From the NCBI GenBank assembly GCA_025765615.1, contig JAIVFJ010000009.1:575166-639165 (forward strand): a stretch of DNA of 64,000 nucleotides. The letters are read 5' to 3'. Below, one piece after another: positions 22,368-34,029 of the stretch. The number at the start of each line of letters is the position of its first letter. The stretch's first letter is position 1. The translations under genes and the position numbers were made by a program. The notes beneath the pieces were generated by a model that was not told where the DNA came from, did not search any database, and worked only from the letters and a program-made list of their open reading frames with translations. This DNA comes from Zopfochytrium polystomum (taxonomy: Eukaryota; Chytridiomycota; Chytridiomycetes; Chytridiales; Chytridiaceae).

Positions 22368-23454
22368 TCACAGTTTCGCCGCAGCCCCCATCACGCCCGT
22401 CCGCAAAAGCGGCACGGCCTCCCGGTACATCTCCTCCTTCAACCCCCGAATTGCGATCCCGGCCCTCGCCTTGGGCGCCACCTTGCGCGCCAGCGCTTTC
22501 GCGCCCGCAATCGTCTCCGCGCTACCCGTGTGCGCCTCGTCCACGAACCCGCCTTTGATCGCTTCGGCCTTTTTTTTGGGGGGGGGTCGCAAAAAAAATA
22601 ACAATAAAAAAGGAAATCAATGATGGTTGTTGTACAAGGGGGAAAAGGGTTTGGTTTTTTTTTTTTTATTACCGCCGAGAACCGTTCTCCGAGCAGAATC
22701 ATCCGCGTGAGGTACGCCGGGGACGAAACTTTGGCTCGGATGAGCGACATCAGGGACGCCGGGATCGCCATCTTGAGGTCGATCTCGTTCATGCAGATGA
22801 ACCCGCGGTCGGCGCGCATCACGCGAAAGTCGTGCGCGAGCGCCAGGAGGCAGCCACCGGCGAAGGCGTGGCCGGATACGGCTGCCGGGCGATGCGGTTG
22901 ATACGGGCGGCGCGGGGTGGGGGAGGGGGAGGGAGGGGCGTCAGAGTTAGACGGAGTGTTCAGTGGAATAGAGCCATGAGGGAGTTGATAGTTGCCTGCG
23001 ACGGTCGGGATGCGGAAGGACACGATCCGGCCAAGAAGCTGCGACGCCTCGCTGAGGAGCGTTTTGCCCAGACAGGGTGAGACGCCAAATCGTCGGAAAC
23101 GCATCAGAGTTCTCACATCAAGTATTGCCCCGAGATCAACGAAAGATCCAAACCGTTGCTAAAGTACTGCCTCGCAAACAAGAGGAAAGAGTTAAACCTC
23201 ACTATGAGCACCATCGGCCTCGCCCGCCCGTGAAGACGGTGTCTTACCTTGGACGCAGGGTCCACGACGGTGACCAGCGCCGCGTCCTCGGCGTCGCCGG
23301 CGTCCTCGACCGTCTTTTCGATGTAGTCCAGCGCGGCGTTGAAGCCGTCCAGGAACGCCCGCGTGAAGCGGTTCTCGCCGTCCAGGAGCGCCACGACGAA
23401 CAGCGGGCCGTCGCGGGTCAGGACCACCGATGTCGAACTTGTCAGGCCGGGCAT
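22368..23454 (-). CDS. Peroxisomal Delta3,Delta2-enoyl-CoA isomerase (crotonase family)
   Basis: Five exons: 23248-23454, 23117-23166, 22996-23051, 22673-22881, 22368-22568. Phases agree at every junction and the product is 240 residues, the size of short enoyl-CoA isomerases. YFSNGLDLS is the first oxyanion-hole segment. Joining PTVA to AVSGHAFAGGCLLALAHDFR restores the second crotonase core motif, and FICMNEIDLKMAIP follows. GERFSAAEAIKGGFVDEA is also made by splicing. The C terminus AKL is a PTS1 peroxisomal import signal. Likely role: shifting double bonds during beta-oxidation of unsaturated fatty acids. The third intron (22882-22995) starts with GC rather than GT. Isomerase rather than hydratase activity is inferred from size and overall pattern. 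Confidence 0.9.
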
Positions 23455-23846
23455 GGTGGCGTCGGTGGCCCGAAATCAATGTGAGATTTTTCTCGTTTTC
23501 TCAATCCCATCCCCCGCCTGCAGACAAAATACATTCGTTGGCGGGGTGGTATCGAATCATGATCATCAAAAGAACCTTCGACTCGCAAACCTTCTCCTTG
23601 TCGGTTGAAACCCAAAGCTTTGCGTGCGCAAGCTGGCGAAAAAGGTGAAAAAAGGAGCAGGCGTTGCCCGGCGCTCGAGAAGTTGTGGGCGTGAGCTCAG
23701 GGAGCGCAACGCCTGGCTGCAACGCTGCTTGCGAGGGAGCTGAGGTTGTGGGATTGTCAGACCCAAAAACCCATCGTCGAACTTGTCAGTGTGAGGCGTG
23801 GCTGATCCATTCTCGAGATTTTTTTTTTCCACTTTTCGCTGCGACG

Positions 23847-25274
23847 ATGAAGCGGCTGGTGGCGTACGACCGCAGCGATGACGACGACGACGACGAGGAC
23901 GCCAACGGCGGGCCTGGCCGAGCCGCGAGGGGCGCGGCGAGGGCGGCAGCACCCGCAGCAGCATCGGTCGGCGGCGGGATCGAACGGATGCGGGGCGCTG
24001 GCGCGTTGCGGGAAAAGGGTGCGTTCGGGATGCCGGCACTTCGTCCTCTAACCCCCCGCACGCGCTCGCAGCAGCAGGCTCCCCGCAATCCAGCGCCCCT
24101 ACGTCGACTCGGTCCGATCCGTCGTCGCGCGCAAAGAAGGTCAAGAAAGAGCGGTAGGTGTGGAGCGGGACTTTTGGAGGGTGGCGGTTCCTTACACAAT
24201 ACGGTTTTCAACGTCAGTGGCACCGGCAAGCTACCCGCGCCTGTTCTCCCCGATGGACTGCGCGACCGGTACAAGGAGAAGGGTGAGGTGGTTGGCACCA
24301 AGTAATCTGCGAACGAACTTTTTTGTTTTTTTATTTCTTTTTTTTCCCTCACAGTGGAGGCGAAGCTCCACGCATCGTCGGGACATCCCGTCACGTTCGT
24401 CCCTGGGAACTGGTCGACCGTGGTTTTTGTGGCTGGTAAACTACCCGATGCCCCCACAGCAGGGAAATAGTCGCTCCCGCTCATTTCCTAGGTTTTGTTT
24501 CGAACCCACCTTTTTCTTTGTAAAAATCATCATGGAGTCAGGTGTTCCGACGAATTCTCCGCGCTCGTGCAGGAAGTCTTGACCGAAGCGACCCGCCTTG
24601 TTCCGTCGCTTACGCCTGTCGCGCCGGGCGGCGGCGGTCTTCACATCAGTCTGTCAAGGACGATTTTCTTGAAGGCATTTCACGTCGACAAGTTTAACGA
24701 CGCGTTGAAGGAGGGCGTCGTTGACTGCAAGAGGTGATGGCCCCGAGGGGAGGAATGAAGAGCGGTGGAAAACGGCTGACGAGCCAAGGCAGGTTTTCGA
24801 TTTCGTTCACGCGATTGAGCTGTTACGTGAACGACGACGGAACGAGATCGTTCTTGAGCTTTGACGTGGGCGCTGGTCACGCTGACGTAGGTTTGATTAG
24901 ATTCCGCCTTTTTGCCCTGCCTCTTAATAACTTTTGATGCCCAGCTGGCATCGGCTCTGTCGCGCGTCGACGCTGCTGTCAAGAAACTCGATCAACCCAC
25001 ATTCTATGAGGTAAGCGACTTGGTCGTCTTGAGGCATCAGGGGTGCTTGCAAATGTCCTGCCGAAGTGACTTGGACCCCGTACCCCTCAACACAAAGGAC
25101 CCCAAGTTCCACGCGAGCGTCGGCTGGGCGCCGGACAAGGCGGCCCTGGACGACCGGATCGCCGACGAGCTCGACGTCAAATTCGCGCGCCGCCTGTCCG
25201 AGTTTTCGTTCTACGTCACCGAGGTCGTTTGCCGGACCATGAACAGGGATTTCAAGTTTCCGTTGCGTGCGTGA
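23847..25274 (+). CDS. USB1: U6 snRNA phosphodiesterase Usb1
   Basis: A 2H-family 3'-5' exonuclease that trims the oligo(U) tail of U6 snRNA in the nucleus. Eight exons give 310 residues: 23847-24018, 24072-24153, 24218-24282, 24355-24435, 24538-24733, 24793-24886, 24945-25010, 25098-25274; every phase agrees. The N terminus is MKRLVAYDRSDDDDDDED, typical of Usb1, followed by a Ser/Lys-rich linker. Then come the PVTFVPGNWSTVVFV strand and the two catalytic HxS motifs, GGLHISLSRT and KFHASVGW. The C terminus ends in the FKFPL type of strand. The fourth acceptor (GGAG before 24538) is chosen only by phase and is the weakest junction. The family call rests on the paired HxS motifs and N-terminal pattern. 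Confidence 0.88.
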
Positions 25275-25629
25275 TGTTTGTGGGAATGTGGGTGGGAGCC
25301 GGTGGCGCGGAAGTATTTTCAGCTTAACACTGTTCGCGATGTTTTGCACCGACAATTGGGGGGCTGTGTGTGTGACAGCGCGGGATGACTGCTCCTCCAC
25401 CCTTACCCTCCTCCTCCTCCTCCTTCCCTTCCCCTCCTGTCCGAGCGATGCCTGCCATCCATCGTTAGGCGGCGTCTTTCGTCGTGGGGTCAGGCCCGGC
25501 CAGCTCGATCGATCGATCGTGGTCGGTGGCACCCCACCATTCAGCCCGATCCCAATGAAAAAGTTTTTTTCGACGGATGTGCGAAGTTGGGACCGGAAAT
25601 CGGTTTGTTTACACTTTTTGTTGCAAAAG
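25275..25629. other. Intergenic / upstream of Zn2Cys6 gene
   Basis: Short spacer with a CTC-rich tract and GATCGATCGATC near 25507. It may contain the promoter of the regulator. No gene is called. Confidence 0.5.
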
Positions 25630-28474
25630 ATGTCGCCCTGTTCATCCCCTCCAAGCCCGGCCCCGACCTCACTACCCAGCCCCGCCCTATCCGCCTCCGC
25701 TGCGTCCACGACCGCAGCACCGCATCTGCCCGCTACTGCTGCCTCGTCATCGCTCTCTTCGTCACTATCATCGTCATCGTCATTATCATCATCGTCGTCC
25801 GCTGTCGTTGCTGGTGCAAAGGCGAAACCCCGTGCATCCTCCGCCGCCTCCTCCTCCTCAGGCGCAGTATCGTCGACGCGGCCCGCCGCTCTCACAAGAA
25901 GATGGTTTACTGTTTGCATTCGATCCCCAGGCCTCCGCACCCAACCCTGCCTCCATAATCCCAGCTTTCACCCAACCTCACCCATCCCCTCCCTCACGAT
26001 AATCCCCCCGCGCCCAAACAGGTCCTGCGAAACCTGCCGCCGCCGCAAGCTGAAATGCGAGGGCGAGCGCCCGACTTGCTACTACTGCGCAACCCGCAAC
26101 TTTGAGTGCGTCTACATCGGCACCCGCCTGCGCGCCGACATTGACGCAAAAAAGCGCGCGCGATCCCAAAAGCTGTCGCTTCCGCGCCCGACGCAGACGC
26201 AGACGCCGCTGGACCCGAGAACGTGGCAATTTGCCGTCCAATCGGGAATCCCGTCCGTCTTTGATCGGTTCCCGCTCCCGATCGCAATGACCCCGCCGCC
26301 CACCAGATCGTACGACGTGCCGTTCCGCCCGCGACCGGACGCGCCGGCGCGGGAAGAGCTGGATTTGATCGAGGAGTTTTTCGAGCGCGCCACGTTGGTG
26401 TCGGGCGTCATCCACAAGCGGACGTATTTGTTAAAGTTCGAAACGATGCCGTCTTACCTTCGGTTAGTAGGGTGATTTCTTCCAAACTTTTTTGTGTGCT
26501 TATCTCGGTGGGATCCAACCAGGTACGCCGTCTGTGCGGCCGGCTCGGGCAACCTTCCCTTCTCTCCCAGACGCCAAGAGGTGACCGATTGGTATGCGGA
26601 GCAAGCAATCACGGGACTCGACGTCGCCCTCAAGTATCCTTGTTTTGAGTGCATGCAAGCTCTTCTCATTCTTCCAGCTACACCCTCATGTGAGTGCCAG
26701 ACGCTGTTTGGACGGGTTCGTTTCCAATCAACATCGGCGTCTTTCCTTCTTCTTCCGCAGACACTGCGCCAGGGTACCATTCAGAAAACTTGAAAAAGCT
26801 GGTAAGGAGAACCTTCTGTTTGAACCACCTACTGACTGATCGGGCAATCGTCGCAGGCTGTTTTCCTTCGGCTGAATATCGACCCCGATTACCTTCCCGA
26901 TCTGGCGAGTTTGAGCTGGGCAGAGAAAGAGGCGCGACGTCGGTGTTGGTGGCATCTCTATATCGAGGATCACAGTTAAGACCGGATTCGATATTGAAGC
27001 GACAGAATTCTAAACCTTGCCACTCACTCTCATTTTCTTTCGCTGTCGCACAGCTTTCAGCACCGTGCTGTACCGCACACCTGCCCTGAACCAAAGCATG
27101 TCAGCCGTAAAACCCGCGTGTCCAGAAGGACTTTGGACATGCTCGAAGCCTGTCACCTCCCCCAGCACCGCGCCGAACTACACGGTCGACGCGTACAGCC
27201 CCGTCAACTGGCACGCCAAACTCGTCGAGATCTTCCACCGCGTGGGTCAGACCTCCCGTGCCTCCTCCGACGACGTCAGCGGCGGCGACCAGTCGCTCCG
27301 GCTTCGCGAGCAGGAGCTCGAAGTGGAGCTCCTCGGCTGGTGGAGCACGATCCCGGCGTCGTTCTGGCGGGTCGTCGAAACCGACGACGACCTCTACGAG
27401 GCGATGGTCGACGACCCCGGTACCTGGCTGTACGCTATGAACCTCTTCTTCCTGTACCACAGCGCCGTGTGCTGGCTGATGCGTCGCAAAATGCTCGTCT
27501 ACCTCCGCGACCTGTCCTCCGCGACAACCGTCTCCGCCGACTCCCAGGAGGACGAGCTCGACCAGCTCGACAACCAAGCCGCGTTCGCGATGGCGCTGCG
27601 ATCCGCGGAACGCATCGCAAGACTCATATCGCTGTTGAACCGCACCAACGCGTTCACACACCGCCTCCCGGACCTCACCGTCTACTTTAGCTCGCAAGCC
27701 GTCGTCACCCTCCTCAGCGCCCACCTCGCCCTCTCCACCCGCTCCACCCGCCACCGCTACTGGCACTTTCACATCGGCGGCGCCTCCGACACCGGCGTCT
27801 CTCCGTCCCCGCCGCTGCTCGACCCGTCCGCAGACGAAATCGGCGCATGGGCACAGTGGATCGAGTACTACCTCTGGCTCCTCAAATCCATGACCTCCTC
27901 CCGCACCGTCTCCCGCCTCTTCGCCCGGTTCTTTTACAAACTCGCCGACAGGGCCCGCCTCGGCGACTGGCGATACCACGACGGCATCGACGCAAACAGC
28001 TCCTCCCTCCTCCAGGACGTCGGACTCCCCGACGGACCCGGGGACTCTGGGAAGGTGCCCGCGAGACACCCGGCGGACGCCAGCGCGAGGCCGTACGCGG
28101 AAACGGGGAACGTGATGGTCTTAACGGTGCGCAGCTTTATTGGTGCGTTCCGCGCCGCCACGGAGATCGGGAGGGCCGCCACACCGCCCCCGCCGCCGCC
28201 TCCGCCGACGACGACAACGGCGCCCCCGGACTCTGCGTTGCTTGGGGGAGGGCTGACGTCGTGGTCCGCGATCGACCTTGCGCAGTGGGCCGCCGCGACG
28301 ACGTCCCCGACCGCGGGGAGCTTGCCGCAGGTCGGCTTCTTCGTGACGGGCAACGGGATGATCGGCGCGGACGGCGGCCTGCGGGAGGCCGGGGAAAAGG
28401 CTTTGGCGGCTGGCGCGGACGGCGGCTCGGATATTGCCGAGTGGCTGGACTGGCTGAGCACCCGATCGCATTGA
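25630..28474 (+). CDS. Zn2Cys6 fungal transcription factor
   Basis: A nuclear regulator with the binuclear zinc cluster SCETCRRRKLKCEGERPTCY...C (C-x2-C-x6-C-x6-C-x2-C-x6-C) encoded at about 26022-26120. The fungal-specific regulatory domain follows. Later exons: up to 26462, 26523-26689, 26761-26801, 26857-26974, 27054-28474; phases agree. Splicing makes a continuous middle homology region with CFECMQALLILP, NLKKLAVFLRLNIDPD and LSWAEKEARRRCWWHLYIED, all typical of this family. A long C-terminal part ends with Pro and Gly-rich segments. The start is uncertain: 25630 opens a Ser-rich leader in frame, but an intron ending at the AACAG before 26022 is possible. No target genes can be inferred; neighbours are not an obvious pathway. 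Confidence 0.85.
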
Positions 28475-28548
28475 CGGCTTCAAGGGGAGGCACCGGACTT
28501 GGTAGTTTCCTCTTGCTATGTTACTTGTAGGATTTATTTTGTCAACAC

Positions 28549-28565
28549 AAAAAAAAAAAAAAAAA
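28549..28565. repeat. A17 homopolymer
   Basis: An A17 run 75 nt downstream of the Zn2Cys6 gene's stop codon. Confidence 0.85.
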
Positions 28566-28852
28566 TAATAGATTGCATCATATTTGTTTCAGATTAACCA
28601 CTCCGCGCCTTCCCTTCGTACCCCCACACCACCTGAGCGTTTGGGGCGGGTTTACCGATTACCCCTCGTGTTCGAGGCCGTGTTTGGTTTTGAACGGAAC
28701 GACCACGATACAAGCGTTGAAGCTGCCCGGGGGGCTAAAAGAAAGGAAGAATTGTCTCGTTTTATTTCCAACCATCCACTTCGTCGACTTTATCACACGC
28801 ACTCACACGCACACACTACACACACCGAGACATCCACTTAGGCGAAACCCAA

Positions 28853-30479
28853 ATGCGAGTATCCCTCATCGGCCGACTCTTGATGATGGTGCTGGTCAGC
28901 AGCACGATCAGCGCCAGTGGCTTGACGGCCATGGCCCAGATCGAGTCGGCCCTGCGTGATCGCAACGCCTCGCGGCCCCCAGACTCGTCGTCGCTCTTCG
29001 TACTGGGGAGCGTCTTCTTCACTCACTGCCTCAGCTTTTCCACCTACTTGGCGCTGCTGGACTGGCGCGAGCTCGGCTTGCGAAGGTTTCTGGAACCGCT
29101 GGCAGTGTTTGGGCTTGGCACCGTTTCGTACGCCGCGCTGTCGGCGGCTTTGGTCGCGTTGGCGACCCAGAAAACGGCGGTCGTGGTTGTGGCGCCGTTT
29201 TTGCGGGTTTTCTGTAGGGTTCGGCGATTGACGGAAGCGCGTGCTGCGAATCGGCGACTAAAACTTGTTTTTCCCGAATGATCGCCACCCCCAATTCAGG
29301 TGTGACGTTCACAACTTTTTCAAATTCACCAAGCTGCCACCAGCCCGGTTTGGCCAAGCTACTCGAGTACCTTTGCTTCGCCATCGTCGACGCCTTGATC
29401 AACGCCGCGTCAATCTGGCTCGCCGCTTTCCTCGTCAGCGTCCCGGACTTGGCCGACGCCGCGCACGTTTCGAGCGTCCTTATATCCTTGCCGCTCGTCA
29501 TCGCGACGCTGGCCCTCGAGCAGCTGGCGTACTGGCACATTGCCAAAACAATCGACCGAACAATGTTCGCCGAAAACAGTGTTGAGGAAAAGATCCGCTC
29601 GGCGTCGAGCGCCGTGGTCGCATCCATGGCTACACTGGCGGTATCAAAGGACGCGGCGCGAAATGCGACGGCGACGGGGACTCTGAAGACCAGCGCCGTT
29701 TTTCACAAAGTTTTGCCCGCGATGATCGTGACTGCGTGTGAGGATCTTTTTTTTTTTTTCCGGCACACTTGAACAAAATGGCTAACCCGCAAACAGTCTA
29801 TCACACCTGCGCAGTCGCCACAACCCTCAGAGCATCAGCAGACCAAGAGTCCGGATTTTACCTAGTCGCGGCGGGGCTAGTCCTGTTCCAACCGATGCAA
29901 AACCTCCTCGTCCTGCTCTGGCTACTGTACAAGTCACGGCACGACGCAGCCCTCCCACCAATAGAAAGAACGCTGCGAATCGTAAGCGATCGGTACCAGC
30001 CCCAAATCATCGTAAACCACCGGCTGGCCAGCCACTGCGCCGAAGCCAGCGCGCTGCTGGGAGTCCTCTTCTTCTTCGTCCCCGACACCCGAGCCCAGCG
30101 GCTGGCCGACGCCTGCACTGACAGGTTCGCGTCGCTCCGGGCGGCTCGAGTGGGGGGGCGATGGGCACTCATCGTTCTCGGCGAGCTCTTGGTCGACGCT
30201 GGGCTCTACTGCTTTAATGCCTGGCTGACCCGATGGCGCGGATCCGGCCGCCTGGGCCGCGTGCGCGACTTGGTTTCGATTTCCGCACCGGACGGCGTGG
30301 ACGACGGGGACGACGAGGCGAACAATGCGAGACCCGCCGCCGCCGGGGAAGCGCAGTTTGTTTGGTTTTTGATCGCGTGCACTCTTGGCTTTTCGTCCTG
30401 CGTCAGCGTCTGCGCCGGTGTGGCGTACGTCAAGGGTCTGTTTGGAAGCCAAGCGTGCAATATGATTGGGGCCGGGTGA
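28853..30479 (+). CDS. Polytopic membrane protein, unidentified
   Basis: Three exons with about nine hydrophobic helices. Exon 1 begins MRVSLIGRLLMMVLVSS and holds three helices, the third in FGLGTVSYAALSAALVAL. Exon 2 (about 29346-29737) holds LLEYLCFAIVDALINAASIW and LISLPLVIATLALEQLAYW. Exon 3 (29797-30479) holds YLVAAGLVLFQPMQNLLVLL, ALIVLGELLVDAGLYC and a final helix before QACNMIGAG. The second intron (29738-29796, GTGAGG...ACAG) is phase-consistent. The first intron lies between about 29207 and 29345, and its donor is not settled. I recognise no transporter or receptor signature. The arrangement could be a GPCR-like or transporter-like protein, but this is only a topology reading. Confidence 0.65.
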
Positions 30480-30770
30480 GCCCCGGTGGGTTTGTGGAGT
30501 CCTGAATGGTCCGTAGCCGTCTAGGATCGTACCCTTGAGAAAATAATCATTTCGAGGCCCGGCCGACGCTGACGCGGAGGGACCATGCACCAAAGCGCCG
30601 ACAAGCTGCGGGCACCAGAACGGGGAGGGGGGTATTTAGTAGTGGAGGGAGGCTGGGGATCTTTCTTTTGAACCACTTTTTTTCTGCGTTCTTGAACATT
30701 TCCGTTGCTTTGCGGATGGAAAGAAGTCGCCTATCATAATTTAGTTTGACGTATTGGTTAAGTAGTAGAG

Positions 30771-30844
30771 CTACCGTGGCGCAACTGGTTAGCGCGTGCG
30801 GCTGTTAACCGCAAGGTTGGTGGTTCAAGTCCACCCGGTAGCGA
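30771..30844 (+). tRNA. tRNA-Asn(GTT)
   Basis: Acceptor GCTACCG/CGGTAGC, anticodon stem TGCGG/CCGCA with loop CTGTTAA (anticodon GTT), T arm GGTGG-TTCAAGT-CCACC, discriminator G. 74 nt, no intron. Confidence 0.95.
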
Positions 30845-32217
30845 CAACACGGTGACCACAACGCTAAGGCTGCACTTCACTGCTTGGTCTTGCTTGCATG
30901 GTTCACTTAACTGCATCCGCTCCTGCCGGTGATGCTTTGTTGGGGAAGCGGCACTGTATTCCTGCATGAAAGCTTTTGAAGTAACTCCTTATCCTTCTCT
31001 CAGTTGACTGAGCATCTGCGTTTTGCAGCTTGAGTTTCGCACTTTGGCTTCACAATGAGTCAGCAAGCCGCCCACACATCTTCCTGTTTCGAACCTCGAT
31101 GTTTATGACAGCCCGTCCGTCAGCCTTATCAGTCTTTCGCGAAGCAGATCGAACCAGGACTGGCGCACTGAAGAAAGATATAGTTGAGGGGCGCGTTCTG
31201 GGGACGAGCGAAAAGAATCGTTCGAACGTGTCTCCAGGAGGTAAAATCACGCAAAGGCCCATCCGCTGGCTGCTTGTTTGGCAATCTCTGCATGGCTTTG
31301 TGTCTTCGGGGACTGGCGCGGCCAAACCCAGCAGGAAAAACAAAAACTCCGCGCCAGGCGGAGACAACTGGACTATCCACTATCCATATTTTACATGGAA
31401 TGTTGAAACAGCTCCCAGACAGAAAAGTCACTTGTGTTCAAGATGGATGCAGCTGCACCCCATCACGCCTGAAAATTCTTACTTGCTGATAGGTGGAACT
31501 GACTGGTTAGCAGCAAGAGGTACAAGACGGACCTGAACCTATTGTGACTGTCAGTCATCATTCTCACAATGCACATGGGGAGAGTGAGCCACCATCAATG
31601 CAGAGGCGCTGACTTGCGCTGTTGACAAATACTCTGAGTATTAAGTGGAATGGAAACCCAGTTTAAACAGTTTTCCTCCTCCTCTGCTCAAGCAGATAAT
31701 ATAGGAGAGGTTTTTCCCCTGTGCCAGTCATGCTTGCCTAGCAACTATTACAAGGTGCATATCATCAATAATTAATAACAGAGTTTTTTCTCTTTCTCTC
31801 CAAGTTGGGGAGAAGGAACACCCACAAACACACATTTCCACTTCATTCACTCCTTCCACTCACTCACTCAGAGTAGACTGTTTACACTTGCCTTGTCCAT
31901 GATATCAATCATAAGACTTTGCTTACTTATCAACAGTATCAGTGTAGTGCCCTGCAGAAGCAAGCTGAAAGCGCTGGGGACAAAGGAGAAGGACGAGGCT
32001 TTTTCAACACTGTCGATGATTAGTTTCTTCGGCGCCTTGATGACTCTGTAAAAAATAAGTTCCTTTATGTCTTATCATTAAAAGGAGGGGTGACCTACGA
32101 CCTGTTCAACAACAGTGTGGATCGTTGCTTTCGAAGTGACATTGGGTTGCACTTTACTTTGAGCAAGATTTTGTCCCTGCAGGTTGGTCAGTATTGTTGC
32201 CTTATTCTTCTTGATGT
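30845..32217. other. AT-richer intergenic region
   Basis: Base composition drops visibly in GC from about 31.5 kb. A plus-strand frame at 31030-31536 is open but shows no domain and is overlapped by similar frames on the other strand. Nothing is supported. Confidence 0.5.
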
Positions 32218-33860
32218 TTGTCTCACAATAGAAACCCAGAGCGATATGCAGAACTCCTTGATATTTTTGCAAAGCGCTCTCAAAAACTTCCAACAGATTT
32301 GCGACCCATTCCACTTACACTTGAGTCATATTTTGAAGGACAAAGCACCCGATTCAAAAGAAATGACTGGGCTTTGACTGAAGGAGACAAGCAAGTATGA
32401 CGACGTTGCAACAGCACGGATGAAATCTGCAAGAGTTACAAAGTCAGTATCTATTGATGGCACAAGAAGATTTGCTAAGCGACTGAAGATGTGAGTGAAG
32501 AATGGTACTGTGAATCTTAAAGAGTGCCATTTGCTTGTCTTTGCAAGAAATGAGATTGGTGAGTGATTGCTCAAATCTCTGCGGTAGCATTCGCTGGTTT
32601 TTTCTGACATATCAATGTTTTGGGGAAATAGAAATAGATTCTTCGTATCCTCTGAGAATCAGGCACAGATGACGACGTTTCTCTTGCATATTGCAAAGCA
32701 GAATATTGAAAAGAGAGATGGAGCGTCGAATGAAATGGAGAGCACAGGAAACATCGATGACGATACAATTTCTTTGGAGAGCTGATGATGCGTCTGAAGG
32801 AAGAGAGCCGGATTTCGTTGAAGTGGAGAGAATCAATGCTGTATATAGTGAGATGGAAACTTCTCTCAATCAAGGTACTGCAGCTTATGGCGTAAGTATG
32901 TTGCACAGGCAGCTGCAAAATCTTCAAGCATCGAGCCTATTTGAAGATTCTCATTTTCTTGACCCCAGCATGTCCGAAAAGAGTGTTTCTGCCGCTCCCC
33001 AAGCTGACTTGCCGCCAAGTGCTGCAACTGAAAGTCTTCAAGGAAACCTAATCAAACCCCATGGCGGCATTTATATTACGGAGAAACATATTAGCCAGAT
33101 CATGCAATTTGCTGAAACAAAAAGGAAAGGAAAGTACAACTGGAAGATTGTTGTCAATTTTGCTGCAACATTGGACAAAGGCTACGGGAATATTAGGTCT
33201 GACACACTCCACCAGAAGAATGCAAGGTCAAGCTTCTCGTCGTCAAAATCATCAACGCAACTCGACCCATCACATGCTTTGTCCAATACAATTCCAGCCC
33301 CAGATATTGTGGCGGTTGGAAGTAGTTCTTGTCAGCATTCTGAAGCAGCTACTTTATCATTGCCGATCGCTTCCACCAACAAAGTTCCTCTATCTTTGCC
33401 TCATCTGGCTGCGACAGAGACTTTTAATAGTCAAGCTGCATTGCCCATGGCTGGGCTAGCGAAAATATCTGAGAACTGTTCACTTGGAGCTTCCAATGTT
33501 AGTCTTAAGACAACGCTATCTGCAAATGATCCAGCTCCAATTTCCAAGGCTCAATCAGGTTAAGCTTTGCGAGAGCTGTAAAAAAGGAAAAAAGGATGTG
33601 ATGGATCTGACAAAGACTGTGATAAAAAACGTGTGAAAGTCGTCAGCAGCAGCGGTATGCAGTCAATTTCTTCGTTTTTCACTCCAATTCAATCAACCGG
33701 AGGGGTAGTGGGACTTGAGCGACTTGATAAAAGTTGTGAAGCACGTTTGCACAAGAGATATCAATTTACTCGCCTAAGAACCCTCATTTTGAGTGAATTT
33801 AAAAAAGAGCCAGATTTAAATAGAACAAGGTCTTGCCAAACTCCAGCTAATTATATCGCC
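32218..33860 (+). pseudogene. Orphan AT-rich gene, probably frameshifted
   Basis: Protein-like sequence runs through several frames: NPERYAELLDIFAKRSQK and LTLESYFEGQSTRFKRNDW (32220-32395), then one base shifted KYDDVATARMKSARV to about 32493. The largest open frame is 290 residues (32691-33563); it contains ETKRKGKYNWKIVVNF and a Ser-rich linker. After an A run at about 33580-33592 the frame changes to a cysteine-rich patch (CESCKK, then CDGSDKDC) and MQSISSFF, which resembles a PCNA-interacting peptide. Codon use and GC are lower than in flanking genes. I recognise no family; the W-x-I-V stretch is faintly Myb-like. It may be an accessory or transposon-derived gene broken by one-base indels, or a gene with short introns I could not place. 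Confidence 0.4.
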
Positions 33861-34029
33861 TTATTTCGACGCCGTCGGAAACCCTTTTGCAGGCGGCACC
33901 TGCGGCCACCAATAGCCACAAGCAGACATTCCGAAAGACAGACAGACAGACACAAATCACACACGAGCCTGCACCCCCCATCGCCACTCTTATCCCTCAA
34001 GCATCAGCACTCTGAAAACAAGCTTCAGG

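Noticed and set aside
26634..26677. A 44-nt intron in the Zn2Cys6 gene
   Set aside because: Reading through gives CFECMQALLILP, a conserved family motif in phase with the next exon, so the segment is coding.
27101..28069. 322-codon minus-strand frame opposite the Zn2Cys6 gene
   Set aside because: Gly/Val/Glu-rich shadow of the GC-rich coding strand.
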